NCBI GenBank assembly: GCA_036156195.1
Contig: JAYZUZ010000011.1
Span: 434,001-498,000, forward strand
Direction: 5' to 3'
DNA length: 64,000 nt
Source of the DNA: Abyssibacter sp036156195
Lineage (GTDB): Bacteria > Pseudomonadota > Gammaproteobacteria > Nevskiales > OUC007
Shown here: positions 36,001-42,539 of the stretch, in pieces
How positions within the stretch are numbered: the first letter of the stretch is position 1
How the letters are laid out: each line of letters opens with the position of its first letter
Notes under the pieces: model-generated
Told to the model about the DNA's origin: nothing
Seen by the model: the letters and a program-made list of their open reading frames with translations, nothing else
Database searches by the model: none
Position numbers and translations under genes: made by a program

Positions 36001-36192
36001 CAGTGCATTGGTCAGCTGCTGCTGACCCGCAGCGCGCACCTGCAAGCCGGCCACGCGCGCATCGACGAAGACGCCACTTAGCCGCTCGGGCGGCTGAGTC
36101 ACGGGCGGATTGTCGCCACCCCCGCTGCTACCGCCCCCACAGGCACACACCAAGCTCGTGGCCGCCAGGGCCAGCACGCGACGCATCGTCAT
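24073..36192 (-). CDS. Giant multi-hydrolase lipoprotein (two ceramidase-like and two alpha/beta-hydrolase modules)
   Basis: A 4039-residue protein from ATG 36192, with GGGAGA upstream; an in-frame codon 13 residues earlier would spoil the signal. A lipobox (SLVCACGGGS) gives a membrane anchor. In order: a small carboxypeptidase-like beta domain (to ~110); five PKD/Ig-like repeats (~205-685, ADAGADQ type); a neutral-ceramidase-like module (~685-1205, FGQTHTHAGADLQG near 820, FNGPIADASASG near 950); an alpha/beta-hydrolase with GNSQGGISGG near 1770; a DGNPSDWAG domain (~2165); a second hydrolase with GYSMGGYGT near 2575; a second ceramidase-like module (~3000-3700, VSHSHASPF near 3123, MSQSETGTAGP); and a C-terminal beta region. 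Cys-rich linkers separate modules. Boundaries are approximate. The combination implies extracellular lipid or polyester breakdown, by inference. Confidence 0.82.
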   Translation of the reverse strand: MTMRRVLALAATSLVCACGGGSSGGGDNPPVTQPPERLSGVFVDARVAGLQVRAAGQQQLTNALGQFDYDAGESVQFSIGDIQLGSASGASVITPVELVPGATGEDLFADPPAVLNIIRLMLTLDADADPDTGLTLTRQTRTAGLGRSLDFAQSLEAFGADPAVAEFIAAATGGLSSNKMSRSLVSAEAAADHFQQTQDDLANPDGNTPPLVAADAPAEVSEGSAATLSASATDSDGSVTELAWTQVSGPAVSLTAAQSANATFSAPQVNTDTRLEFQIVATDDQGARSADVVSVIVRDVPGNPPVNALPTADAGADQTVDPAADVMLDGRASADSDGALVSYAWQVLNSSASTLVDADTPQARFVAPDTPAEQVLVFELTVTDNDGASASDQVRVTVRAGNAPPVAAAGDDQTVNEQTEVVLDASASSDADGDALQFAWQQLSGAAVTLEAADTNQARFVAPVTTEVLSLRFEVTVTDAEGATAGDQVTVTVQPVNAAPTASAGEDQAVDALDRVTLDGQASADSDGTIQQYAWSVVDADLAIDDADQPVAQFTAPDVDAPSTLTLRLVVTDNEGATASDELRVTVTPNQPPVADAGADQQTDEGQTVVLSAAASTDADDEITDYAWTQLSGPTAELTEADSAVASFVAPEVEADSELVFQVTVTDARGKSDTDTVAVGVYDIPVGKLRIGAAKASVVPSQAHIDGIEEPRFAGATHLQKFNLGGFGIDPTGNFPDPFGALGENLTEPASERFHEGPHGPEETWIRAMFVEQRNADDSRTQVLFLVLDAIGAGNVIQNELRAAVVAATGIAADNILFGQTHTHAGADLQGLWGGVPQDWIRNTLYPAAAQVALEAMAGLEPAQLEVSHGDMAQWNNYRRPRRLDPEEDADTLATLMKARGLRSGEVLGTLLQFNAHPTSINEDPRVPHPDYVLGAVDHLEQQYPGSVSLYFNGPIADASASGPTSGETPYDRVRSRGAGMATDADGFTLDRIIDGGLTVRHQTVLLPVTNPLFIGAGLLGAFNRYYDFLELPVAEIPGIGPEIAPVLTTLPQVTPTAQTLVSRVSLGETGSGLELVTMPGEATGTFGAFVRSLAAPGDHVMLLGLTQNSFGYILPEEEFSYINASGDDGFTLPFTGYEEFVSLGPLTAPLLRAQGYLPLFDAENSEQVPPYLQACEADPAAEDCIFNIIGQRMDYVQRGLAGACLDNGGPEEFCSLLNPDTPLAEPCRDAGLPEGVCAVFGGVGSDEPDDSMLIGDALQAAVAGCDVLDPAHCLLPFPSNHFTVTAPEGSPQAAGTGRRVNFDVLAMPRNTAGKPIEPTEWNRNDGFSPGQMLVTFVPDLAANADGSIPGAPPLSHIPASLDVASSSVVVLNAETGEPHPVWAEINLNAGLLLPGQGTPNPAGAQPAMLIRPASNFDEGQRYVVVLKSLVDQAGAPITAQPAFATCRDARATQLPPVAERCEALARDVFPVLESAGIATAGNEALYLAWDFTVASTENNIARLRHMRDDAFRNHLGQVEDASGAITDLGAAPGFTIDRVTEQPYGDSSSRRIVRRIEGTLTVPSYVTPADPAPVDNLSLQLEALCNSFPQADIADGCAEVLGIADGGSLPPNRLFYNPTDGLNPADPVGSRFGDGLPDSTGTMTTRFTCQIPADASPDNPARPGVYGHGLLDGHQAVNYDRVPEFSSDHNFLFCGVDLFGFSTGDLVNVLGSLLDLSNFQVVPDASQQGLLNFLFLARALRHPDGFGAHPAFQQAGQPVFSNREVFYDGNSQGGISGGPVVALSKDITRGVLGVVGMNYSTLLRRSVDFDKAYNFDGLPPYALPLYLSYTNDLDRDLGFALIQMLWDRSENNGYAHHITDNQALGGPDNQVLLHPAFADHQVTHWSAQVMARTIGAQVGDLYHRRPGEGVPFVYASREAFFNERDPDTAPFWDIPLVGRDAEARYDEPGCAVAPCRTDKSGFIEFDEGKTASPPIGNVPPRADDEDPHQYPRRTAFGMCQKSHFLHEQGRLIDTNTQRIVNSRAECPAVPPVLPGDAGTGGGGAGGFTEADCVDAASQISEEGAEAFCAAVFALSPPDVEGFATAIQQCGFDESGPNCVFNAGFDHLGGDTLALLLATVAEQCDASGDDLCVALNDAVPDVLPALSRPLVRGALVSEALPPVVPSHKTVDGNPSDWAGASSYLGGTQHWSAGEHVYTDYLFDARGADNGDDARRLALLGPVIEVNDRARRIDQLEQAVGDQLGVPQPVGASDSYGETGLADGTDLHELRLASNGSELYVLARLVNLVDAATADLLLLFDTQDDAPRGASIGHGLQTDQFDLAVRLRHGSVTAWSIASGEAVDLVGVVQASAEHNAVEAVLPLEALAVDGLLRMTALTLDAEGRPSNVAYRFGEPIAGVYNEQHQALALHAGRVDAFVNLIDVASMTGGLSERVRPGVGYHERQFLSGANISTEGGENGRLQHYGLYIPSGYDGNTPTPITYWLHYRGGKGHSGAAWTPRLIRQLGEEVGNIVVTPRGRGTSSWYTTDAHQDVFEVMMDVEGRDVSDRAPTVDAATGLAQALALNVDSRRRYLSGYSMGGYGTYLFGLLYPDLFAAGYSSSGATTQGAWTGIGPDVDLCTQTFEAGGESGSACFIEANDGDANAQLNFRLLENARHFPLSIHHGTTDELVPFPGVERLADRLTELGYRSDFLRLIGYEHFSQAAIDEWVEGARYLQRFAINSDPRQVTYKVVPALVHALNTVRPDPQDATFAFAPDGAYWVDGLVVRGVDPATPRDPSVTGQIDVTSQALPSASIVPVPQTGLWPDAPAASSPILAAGHSTPFVRSGLEWVEVGDEPLANAFEATLTGLTAATLNVTRMALDLGQQVDGQVMTDGDVTLRLTALGVEVDLWVNGERQARRVTGEIDIALPAGLHAVQLLPPGQRPAATPPPPSNVSDAAEAAVTELQAQCDAQSPSSEFCEVFDVLTGTLLLGAEQALGMLAQQCDALLAGAPECALIADVPLGGDGVAKAGAAIVDASWHMGPSAGQFAATGAGVDGGRGYDPYMHATRKVSSDTMADRITTRALVVEGGNGKRVAVATNDLYLPNDLMRRRLVQLLAEHDALAVLEGRTPTGITEANLAMTVSHSHASPFYSTPAFGTWIFQDVFDIRFYDYMAQQMRDAIVEAAETMRPVTMGGAAVYANDVRGHTYGPKISQEQRTLNTPAGQPYDYTTRQLYVLRFDDAVSGENLINWIVLGVHPEWVWGEEVISGDLTHATMRLLDRETGAINLMSQSETGTAGPHKDERAHDGAERHEYQEAAFAGAHRAALKAADTVLEALERIATDTPWDPHQFAARSDDFVVDYAYQRFAPPVTRPIPGVSNCNSDRLFYEANPGVPVIGFPDCEHVADDVEGTLVEPFEDALTEFFGEEPPVSYDDVHAALTSVTGGLADQLAELGVPLPVSYSATTLGLVEEQATVPIQAFKLGEVAITFCPCEQFTDPALNVISRLNKVAGDLHTGWDWDLGYAGDNPLRDPGANGDFVHGADEVGCTVDDDTAVCPHPSRGNGSLLTTSRAAFDVMKAQIHNNAAGWDDELIRADANGGLWTPLHAEAEPTDPAQILGNFTHEEHPDQGYGLVIPVGMANDYWGYMPAYREYRAHDHYRKALAGLGPHGADFLATRMSRLAASLNGGAGMMPSPRDLAYLAESGRAELLAQSLGEIGRGVRLVYDLTQPTDGGTPSIVTQPQDIERFDAATVQWIGGATWLGMPTVTVERLEGEQWMVVGDQQGEVPLHVDFLGGTYIEGDGDFQGVVIPDPADYGAWRAGQFEWVWTAGYEAFASEVAVTDADDDSRPQGPYATPAGTYRFVIAGQRQDLGGPVDYALTSEPFEVRPWGGITAEQAAVNAGIVRFGLGPVTVHEAFQRGANTREPTTQYGSRTIGPIDYPDTWSVVAAGDASLMPWLRNERNMHSYSGGVEEQYCHRCSFRPWRDTGVGEQVEVTTVEAGGQLRTVPAQSPDGLNWEATVGDGPAYIAPGGIRDAYGNTNRACINLVGDACPAS

Positions 36193-36552
36193 GTTGTCGT
36201 CTCCCACAACCCGCTCTACGCAGGTCGCCACACCGGTCGAATCATTAGTGGGGCCCGCTCAGACGGCGGGCCACCTTATAGATCGTTCAGTCTGCGCCAA
36301 TCGATCCCGCGCCGACATCGTAAAAATGGCTTAAGGCCAAAACAGGCCCGACCGGTGGCAGGCGGGATACCGACACCGCCAACCCGCCCCCAGGCCTTTA
36401 CGGCGGCTTTACAAAAAGCCGGCGGCTTGCCGACGAGCGGTGGGCGAGAACGCATTTCTTAGCAGCACGTTCAGCCAAAACTTGACACAAGATTCAGCAG
36501 AAAGCGCCTACCGTCGAAACATCACAATAAAGTGCGGCAAAAGAGACGATTC
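36193..36552. other. Intergenic region, divergent starts
   Basis: This is the 360-base gap between the starts of the giant lipoprotein gene (minus) and a small plus-strand gene. It should hold both promoters. A TTGACA at 36481-36486 is a possible -35 for the plus-strand gene, but no convincing -10 stands at the right distance. I see no gene in it. Confidence 0.4.
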
Positions 36553-36987
36553 ATGGAGCATCAAGACGACCCAGCCGGACAAGACCGTCGCTCGGATGAT
36601 CGCTCACCCGGCACCGAGCTATTTCAAACGCTGGTGGATCGCGCCGTTAAGGACGTGCTGCGCCTGGGCTCCGAACTACCCGTCAGTTGCCCGAAACCCT
36701 TGCTGGATATCGTCGAGGCGCTCACCGAACGCATGAAGCTGCGCGCCAGCGACGTCATCGATGCCGTCGAGCGACTGGAAGCCCAGCGCGAACTGGTCGT
36801 CATCAGCACGGCCGTGGGCTGGTCTATCCGGCTGGCAACCGTGGACGAATCGCAGTCCGACCTGGAGCGGGCAAGCAGCGAATCACCCTGGCCGTTGATC
36901 CGTCAGCAACTCGATGCCATGCGCGCCATCGCCGATGACCGCTACTCGCTGGAATTTGCGGAACAGCGCAAAACGGACAACACCTAA
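36553..36987 (+). CDS. Small cytoplasmic protein of unknown function
   Basis: A 144-residue protein from ATG 36553 with AAGAGA upstream. It is hydrophilic and helical, with an acidic/basic N-terminal tail (DDPAGQDRRSDDRSPG). A middle part, DIVEALTERMKLRASDVIDAVERLEAQRELVVI, could be a winged-helix-like or coiled segment: the run from helix to helix to strand resembles a small DNA-binding fold, but this is weak. No signal peptide. Its stop is one base from the stop of the convergent aminotransferase gene. No family recognised. Confidence 0.7.
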   Translation: MEHQDDPAGQDRRSDDRSPGTELFQTLVDRAVKDVLRLGSELPVSCPKPLLDIVEALTERMKLRASDVIDAVERLEAQRELVVISTAVGWSIRLATVDESQSDLERASSESPWPLIRQQLDAMRAIADDRYSLEFAEQRKTDNT

Positions 36988-36988
36988 A

Positions 36989-38128
36989 CTAGCCGAGCGC
37001 CTTCAGGCGATTGAGCAGGTCAGCGACATCGGGGCCAGTCTGGTAGATCCCGAATCCGAACCGCAGGCGGTCACCGCGCACGTCTGTCATCACACCGGCC
37101 GCCTCCAGCTGCTGATGGAGATCACCAGCCGCAGCAGTGCGAAACGTGAGGAAATTCCCCCTGCCATGCGGCGCAGGCGGCACCAGCATCTCCCGCGTCA
37201 AACTGCCGGCGGGCAACCCGACCAGCAACTGACGCTGCAGCGATTCCACATGCCGGTGTATCCCGGCCGGTGTCAGGGCTTGTCGCTGCAACCACGCCTG
37301 CACGGCGTTGAATCGGTACAGCGCGGTCGGGTCGAAAGTGGAGCCGGCAAAGCGCATGGCATCGGCCGCATAAGCCACCCCCTGCTGCGCCCCGGACAGG
37401 CCATCGAACCCCGCAAACCAGCCGGTGTTCACAGGCCGTGCGCCCCAACCCGGTGGGCAGTGCATGAAACAGGCGCCCTCACCCGCCATGGCGTATTTGT
37501 AGCCACCCGCTAGATAAAACGCCCGATCGGCAAAGGCTGAGCAATCCACCTCCATCGCCATGAAAGCGTGATAACCATCGATGGCCACCAGGGCTTGGGG
37601 CGAACGCACGGCTGCAACCGCCCCAGGCAGGTCGGGCACCACAAACCCCGAGTTGAAGAACACCTGCGACAAATAGACCAGGTCGAAGTCACCGGCCGCC
37701 GCATCAGCCCAGCGCACCATGAACGTGTCAAAAGGCTCCACCGGCACGCGCACGGCCGTGGCCAGGCCGGCCTCTTCCCAGCGCGCCAGCTGGCGGGCGA
37801 AGGAGTGGAACTCACCATCTGTGGTCAGCACGCGCATGGGCTGGCGCTGCACCGTGCTGGCCAGACGCAGTACAAACTCATGCAGGTTGGGCGCGAATAC
37901 CACACTGCCGGGGTCCGGCAGTTTCAGCAGCCGGGCGATGTGCTGCTGTGCAGTCGGCACCACGGTGTCGAACACCGGCCCCCACTTGGCGTCGATCCAG
38001 CGCGCGGCATCATCCCAGGCCTGCAACTGGGCATCGCGCGCGACATCCGGCCATGGGTGGTGGCTATGGGCGGCAAAGTGCAGCCGTTCAGGGTCGGCCA
38101 GAAAACGGGAGAAGGCGGCGGTGTACAT
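36989..38128 (-). CDS. PLP-dependent class-V aminotransferase (kynureninase-like)
   Basis: A 379-residue protein. The fold-type I pattern is visible: an N-terminal HFAAHSHHPWPDV, FAPNLHEFVLRLAS for the phosphate-binding turn, LVAIDGYHAFMA with the Asp that contacts the pyridine nitrogen and a nearby His, and LAGGYKYAMAGEGACF with the Schiff-base lysine. A C-terminal small domain ends with RFGFGIYQT, where the Arg may bind the carboxylate. Class V enzymes include kynureninase, cysteine desulfurase and isopenicillin epimerase. Kynureninase-like is the closest fit by eye; the substrate is unknown. Its 5' flank is the palindromic element 38133-38474. Confidence 0.82.
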   Translation of the reverse strand: MYTAAFSRFLADPERLHFAAHSHHPWPDVARDAQLQAWDDAARWIDAKWGPVFDTVVPTAQQHIARLLKLPDPGSVVFAPNLHEFVLRLASTVQRQPMRVLTTDGEFHSFARQLARWEEAGLATAVRVPVEPFDTFMVRWADAAAGDFDLVYLSQVFFNSGFVVPDLPGAVAAVRSPQALVAIDGYHAFMAMEVDCSAFADRAFYLAGGYKYAMAGEGACFMHCPPGWGARPVNTGWFAGFDGLSGAQQGVAYAADAMRFAGSTFDPTALYRFNAVQAWLQRQALTPAGIHRHVESLQRQLLVGLPAGSLTREMLVPPAPHGRGNFLTFRTAAAGDLHQQLEAAGVMTDVRGDRLRFGFGIYQTGPDVADLLNRLKALG

Positions 38129-38132
38129 GCGT

Positions 38133-38474
38133 TAAGGAAACACGAATCCATTCGCACCGCCAAGTTGCTGCCTGCAAACAGGCCAGGCAAGGCGCGAGGA
38201 GCGAAGTTTGGTCATTCCAAATGAACAACGAGCACCCATTCGCCAGGAGCGAATTGAAACCGCCGAAGGCGGGCCCACCGGGGGAGGCGCATGGATGCGC
38301 CGACTAACTCAGTCTGGCCTGTTTGCAGGCGCAATCCAGACGGAACGGGCCGGTTTTCGCGCGATCCTGCGTTGTCGTTCGCTGACTTGGAATGACCAAG
38401 CGGCACTCACTCCGCCTGGGCTCGCGGGAAAACCGGCACCGTCTTGGTGGTGCGAATGGATTCGTGTTTCCTTA
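38133..38474. mobile_element. 342-bp element with 26-bp perfect terminal inverted repeats
   Basis: Bases 38133-38158 and 38449-38474 are exact reverse complements over 26 bases. Inside are further matching arms: GCCTGCAAACAGGCCA with TGGCCTGTTTGCAGGC, TTGGTCATTCCAA with TTGGAATGACCAA, and GCCGGTTTTC with GAAAACCGGC. A central GGCGCATGGATGCGCC palindrome is present too. There is no open reading frame that looks coding. It fills the region between two divergent genes. This is the build of a MITE or large palindromic repeat. Its left 49 bases recur at 8582-8630. Confidence 0.78.
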
Positions 38475-38568
38475 GGCGCAGCGGCCAGCCGGTCGCTGCG
38501 CGTGCTGCGCAAAGCCGCCCGCGCTCGTGCGACACTGCGGGGCAGACTTCACCGTATGACTGGATGCC

Positions 38569-39528
38569 GTGAAAACCCTCTATCCCGAACTACCGGCCCG
38601 TGTGACCGGAACCCTGCCCCCCGAAGACGGCCACACCGTGTGGTTCGAAGAATCCGGCAACCCGGACGGCATTCCCGTGGTGTTCGTGCATGGCGGCCCC
38701 GGCGGCGGCACCCAGCCGCTGTACCGCCGGTTCTTCGATCCCGACCGCTACCGCATCGTGCTGTTCGACCAGCGCGGCTGCGGTCGATCCACGCCCCACG
38801 CCGAACTGGAGCACAACAACACCTGGGCACTGGTCAGCGACATGGAGCGGCTGCGCGAGCAGTTGGATATTGAGGCCTGGGTCGTGTTCGGCGGCTCTTG
38901 GGGCTCAACGCTGTCGCTGGCCTATTCGCAAAACCACCCCGACCGCTGCCTGGCCATTATCCTGCGCGGCATTTTCCTGCTGCGGCAGCAGGAGCTGGAA
39001 TGGTTTTACCAGGATGGTGCCAGCCGGATGTTCCCCGACGCCTGGCAGCGCTACTACCACGCCATCCCCGAGGCCGAGCGCGATGACCTGCTACAGGCCT
39101 ACTACCGTCGCCTGACCCACGACGACCCCGACGTGCGCATCCCGGCCGCGCGCGCCTGGTCCACCTGGGAGGCCTCCACCAGCAAGCTCATCCCCAGCGA
39201 TTCGCTGGTGCAGTCTTTTGAGGATGCCAAGTTCGCCGAAGCCTTTGCCCGCATCGAGGCCCATTACTTCGTGCATGGTGGGTTTCTTGATCACCCGGAC
39301 CAGCTCATCCACAACGTGGAGCGCATCCGCCACATTCCGGGCTTTATCGTCCAGGGCCGTTACGACGTGGTCTGCCCGCCGCAAACCGCCTGGGATTTGC
39401 ACCAGGCCTGGCCGGAAGCCGAGTTCCACATGGTGCCGGACGCCGGCCACTCGGCCACCGAGCCCGGCATCGTGGACCGGCTGGTGGATGCCACCGACCG
39501 CACGGCCGACCGGCTGTTCGGGCGCTAA
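38569..39528 (+). CDS. pip: Proline iminopeptidase
   Basis: A 319-residue alpha/beta-hydrolase from GTG 38569. It shows the family's HGGPGGG oxyanion loop (41-47), LFDQRGCGRSTPH, the nucleophile elbow GGSWGSTL (Ser110), and the C-terminal GRYDVVCPP (Asp) and DAGHSATE (His). It releases N-terminal proline from peptides in the cytoplasm. Length is normal for the family. The upstream region is occupied by the palindromic element, so its promoter must lie within it or in the 94 bases after it. Confidence 0.95.
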   Translation: MKTLYPELPARVTGTLPPEDGHTVWFEESGNPDGIPVVFVHGGPGGGTQPLYRRFFDPDRYRIVLFDQRGCGRSTPHAELEHNNTWALVSDMERLREQLDIEAWVVFGGSWGSTLSLAYSQNHPDRCLAIILRGIFLLRQQELEWFYQDGASRMFPDAWQRYYHAIPEAERDDLLQAYYRRLTHDDPDVRIPAARAWSTWEASTSKLIPSDSLVQSFEDAKFAEAFARIEAHYFVHGGFLDHPDQLIHNVERIRHIPGFIVQGRYDVVCPPQTAWDLHQAWPEAEFHMVPDAGHSATEPGIVDRLVDATDRTADRLFGR

Positions 39529-39550
39529 ACCGCCTGCTGCCGGTGGGCCG

Positions 39551-40090
39551 CTACCAGCGGAACATCGGCAGCGGCGACCAAGGCTTGCGCAGAAAGCGCC
39601 GGCCGCCCAGCTGCATCAACCGCTTGTGAAAGCCAGCGTTGGCGAAGCGGGCGCGCCCGGCCCGCAGGACGTCGGCATCGATGCCATAGCGCACCATCCC
39701 CACCATGACATCGGCGGAATCCGCCCGCCGGTAGGGCTCGGCCACCTCGGCATGCGGGCCGGTGTAGGGGCGAAGCTTGTGGTGCCAGACCACCATGGCC
39801 ACCACGGGGTCCACCCAGCCGGGCTCGCCCATCTCGGCCAGGGCATCGCGTGCCAGATCGGCCGACGGGTCCAGATAGTCCAGCGTGCCGTGCGTCCAGA
39901 TGCCCAGGTCGTGGTAGATCGTGGCCACTGCAGCCTGTCGCATCGCGGTCTCGTCACTGACCAGCGAGTCAAAGGCGTGCAGCACACGCGCACAGTGGTT
40001 GCGGTAGGCCACCCAATCGGTGCCCAGGGCTGACTGATAAGGCTTGAGCCCCTCGTCCAGCGTAATCAGTGCAAGATCCAGCGGTGTCAT
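39551..40090 (-). CDS. HD-domain protein
   Basis: A 179-residue protein from ATG 40090 behind GGAGGG, overlapping the stop of the upstream reductase gene by four bases (ATGA), so translation is probably coupled. The HD-type metal site reads YRNHCARVLHAFDSL, then ATIYHDLGIWTHG (His-Asp), then VVWHHKLRPYTG. Such proteins are metal-dependent phosphohydrolases. Nothing shows the substrate. The partner gene encodes a saccharopine-dehydrogenase-like reductase. Confidence 0.82.
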   Translation of the reverse strand: MTPLDLALITLDEGLKPYQSALGTDWVAYRNHCARVLHAFDSLVSDETAMRQAAVATIYHDLGIWTHGTLDYLDPSADLARDALAEMGEPGWVDPVVAMVVWHHKLRPYTGPHAEVAEPYRRADSADVMVGMVRYGIDADVLRAGRARFANAGFHKRLMQLGGRRFLRKPWSPLPMFRW

Positions 40091-41277
40091 GCAGCCCTCC
40101 CTGGGCGTGGCGACCATTGGGTGTCGAAACGCATGCCGGCCTGTTGCAGGCGATGGATGAGCGGCTCGCCAAAGGCCATCGCAGGGGTGATCACACCGGC
40201 GTGGTCCGGCGTCTCATCCAGCAGCACACACAGCGCGGCCTCGCCGAGCATCTTGGTGGTTTCGTCATAACCGGGGTCGCCTCCGCTGACCTGCGTGCGC
40301 AGGGCCTGTCCCCCGGCGTCGGCCAGAAACCGCACCTCAAACCAGCTTCGGGCCCGCCGCTCCGGGCTGGGCCCCTGCCCGGCCGCACGTCGCGACAACA
40401 ACCAGCGCCGGGCGGGCGGTATCTGCGCCAGTGCAAACAGCGTCGTCGCCCCGGCCGCGCCGGCCAGCACCAGTGGCCAGTGCTTGAGCTGCAAGTAATG
40501 GGCGTAGCGAAAATCCGGCCCGTAACGGTCCAATGCCCGGGCCGAGCGCCGGATGACCTGCGGATCGATGGTCGGAAACGGCACCGCCCAACCGCCGATC
40601 TGCGGTTCGCGGCGCAGCCCAGGCGGCAAGGCCCGAACCTGACGGCCCGACGGCTCTGGCGAGCGCCCCCGCTGGCGACGCAGCTGCAAGTAGTGCCTGG
40701 CCCGCGAAAACGCATGAATGGCCGACTGCCAGGTGCCGCCCGAGACATCCATGGACAAGGACACATAGCCCCGAATCTGCAACGGCACATCCGGCGGACA
40801 GTGCAACACGGTGTACAGCACGCCCAGATCATGCGGTATGGAATCGAAACCGCAGCAATTAACGATCTTGGCGCCCTTGGCGCGGGCCACCGCGTGGTAG
40901 CGCTGCAGGCACAGCTCGACAAACTCCGGCTCGCCCGTCAGATCCAGATAATGCGTGCCGGCTTCGGCGCAGGCCTTCACCAGCGGCTCGCCATAATGAA
41001 TATACGGCCCCACCGTCGTGACCACCGCCCGGGTGGACGCAGCCATGGCCGCCAGCGACTCGGGATTGTTCACATCGGCCTGCACCAGTCCCAGTGACTC
41101 GCAAGCGGGCGACAGCTTGGCCAAGCGACGCTTTACGTCGGCCAGCTTGCGCACGCTGCGCCCAGCCAGCGCCCAGCGCAGCGAGTCCGGCGCGTGGCGG
41201 GCCAGATACTCCGCCGTGAGGCCGCCGGTAAACCCGGTGGCACCAAACAGAATCAGGTCATACATCGGTTGAGGCAC
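40087..41277 (-). CDS. Saccharopine-dehydrogenase-like NAD(P)-dependent reductase
   Basis: A 396-residue protein with GTG 41277 as start; ATG 41265 is a close alternative that keeps the conserved N terminus. The Rossmann loop LILFGATGFTGGLTAEYLA is followed by WALAGRS, ADVNNPESLAAM, VVTTVGPYIHYGE and CAEAGTHYLDLTGEPEF, the pattern of the SCCPDH/trans-acting enoyl reductase family. KIVNCCGFDSIPHDLG is also diagnostic. A hydrophobic segment near residue 270 may touch the membrane. Some relatives act in lipid or polyketide synthesis; the reaction here is unknown. Confidence 0.88.
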   Translation of the reverse strand: MPQPMYDLILFGATGFTGGLTAEYLARHAPDSLRWALAGRSVRKLADVKRRLAKLSPACESLGLVQADVNNPESLAAMAASTRAVVTTVGPYIHYGEPLVKACAEAGTHYLDLTGEPEFVELCLQRYHAVARAKGAKIVNCCGFDSIPHDLGVLYTVLHCPPDVPLQIRGYVSLSMDVSGGTWQSAIHAFSRARHYLQLRRQRGRSPEPSGRQVRALPPGLRREPQIGGWAVPFPTIDPQVIRRSARALDRYGPDFRYAHYLQLKHWPLVLAGAAGATTLFALAQIPPARRWLLSRRAAGQGPSPERRARSWFEVRFLADAGGQALRTQVSGGDPGYDETTKMLGEAALCVLLDETPDHAGVITPAMAFGEPLIHRLQQAGMRFDTQWSPRPGRAA

Positions 41278-41360
41278 GCGGCGGTCCCTGCGGTGTGGCT
41301 CGGATCAGATCGCCCAGACTATAGAGCACGCACAGCCACCCTCGTGCAGCTGCGCAGGAC

Positions 41361-42539
41361 TCAGCGTTGCAGCGGCTCCGGCGTTGTGGCCACCGAGGCG
41401 GGGTTGATCAGAATCTTGGCGTGCTGTTCCGGATCGGCCAGCGCATCAAAGGCACCCGCCACTCCATCCAAACCGACGATGCCGCTGATCATCGGCTCGC
41501 AGGCCACCTTGCCCTCGGCAATCAGGTGCAGGGTGTCGCGGTACTCCAGCGGTGTCTGGCCGAAGACAAAACGCAGGTCGATTTCCTTTTGAATGGCCAA
41601 TGCAGGTTCAAAGCGATCCACATGCATGCACACGCCTACGACCACCACGCGCGACATGATCGGCGCCTGATCAATAATCTGCTGAACAATGCCCGGCACG
41701 CCCACGCACTCGAAGATCACCGGCCGCTGCGGCATGCCCACACCCAGTGTTTCCACCGCACGCCAGATCAGGTGGGACGGAATGGGCAGGCGCGCCAGCG
41801 CATCCTGGGTATCGACGCCCAGCTTCAGCAGATCCGGCAGCTCGTGGAAAAACTGGTGCTTGCCCCGGTCGTCATAGGGGTTGTCCTCGGCCGGGTCCAC
41901 CACGACATCGGCCCCGCACTGCTGGGCCAGTGCCCGCCGCCCCGGTGAAAAATCACTGGCGACCACCGTCGCCACGCCCCGCGCCTTCAGCAGGCAGATC
42001 ACCGCAAGCCCCACCGGCCCGCAGCCGATCACCACGGCCATATCCCGCTTACCAATCTCACTGCGCTGCACCGCGTGCAGGCCCACCGACATCGGCTCCG
42101 TCAAGGCCGCCATATCCGCCGACAACCCATTCGGGACGGGCAGCAGGGCCGACTCCTGCAACAACATCCGCTCGGCATAGCCGCCCGTGGCAATCGGCGA
42201 CAAACCGCACAGGTGGATATCCGACCCCACCCGCAAAAACGGCTGCGCCACCACCCGCGTGCCGACCTTGACCCGCTTGCGCGTGCCTGGTCCGTGCTCC
42301 AGCACCCGCCCGCAAAGCTCGTGACCGAACACCAGGCGGTCCGTACTAGACGGCACCAGATGCCCGGCACCTACGCGACCCAGCAACGCCTTCATCTCAT
42401 CGCAGGCATGCCGCAAATGCAGATCCGACCCGCAAATCCCGCAGCGCTCCACCTCAATCAACACCTGCCCCTTGGCAGGCACCAGCTCCGGTAAATCCTC
42501 CACCGTCATCGCGGTGTTCTGGCAAACCACTGCTCGCAC
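41361..42539 (-). CDS. Zinc-dependent alcohol dehydrogenase family protein
   Basis: A 392-residue medium-chain dehydrogenase from GTG 42539 with GGGAGAG upstream. Catalytic-zinc ligands are in RCGICGSDLHLRHACDE (Cys) and VFGHELCG (His-Glu). The Rossmann motif is VVIGCGPVGLAV. The set of four structural-zinc cysteines is absent; the corresponding region reads LRVGSDIHLCGLSP. FECVGVPGIVQQIID and VVVGVC follow. It oxidises or reduces an alcohol/aldehyde with NAD(P). Array 2 begins about 180 bases upstream. Confidence 0.88.
   Translation of the reverse strand: MRAVVCQNTAMTVEDLPELVPAKGQVLIEVERCGICGSDLHLRHACDEMKALLGRVGAGHLVPSSTDRLVFGHELCGRVLEHGPGTRKRVKVGTRVVAQPFLRVGSDIHLCGLSPIATGGYAERMLLQESALLPVPNGLSADMAALTEPMSVGLHAVQRSEIGKRDMAVVIGCGPVGLAVICLLKARGVATVVASDFSPGRRALAQQCGADVVVDPAEDNPYDDRGKHQFFHELPDLLKLGVDTQDALARLPIPSHLIWRAVETLGVGMPQRPVIFECVGVPGIVQQIIDQAPIMSRVVVVGVCMHVDRFEPALAIQKEIDLRFVFGQTPLEYRDTLHLIAEGKVACEPMISGIVGLDGVAGAFDALADPEQHAKILINPASVATTPEPLQR

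Noticed and set aside
36481..36510. Sigma-70 promoter TTGACA for the gene at 36553
   Set aside because: No acceptable -10 element stands 16-18 bases downstream, so it is mentioned only as a possible half-site.
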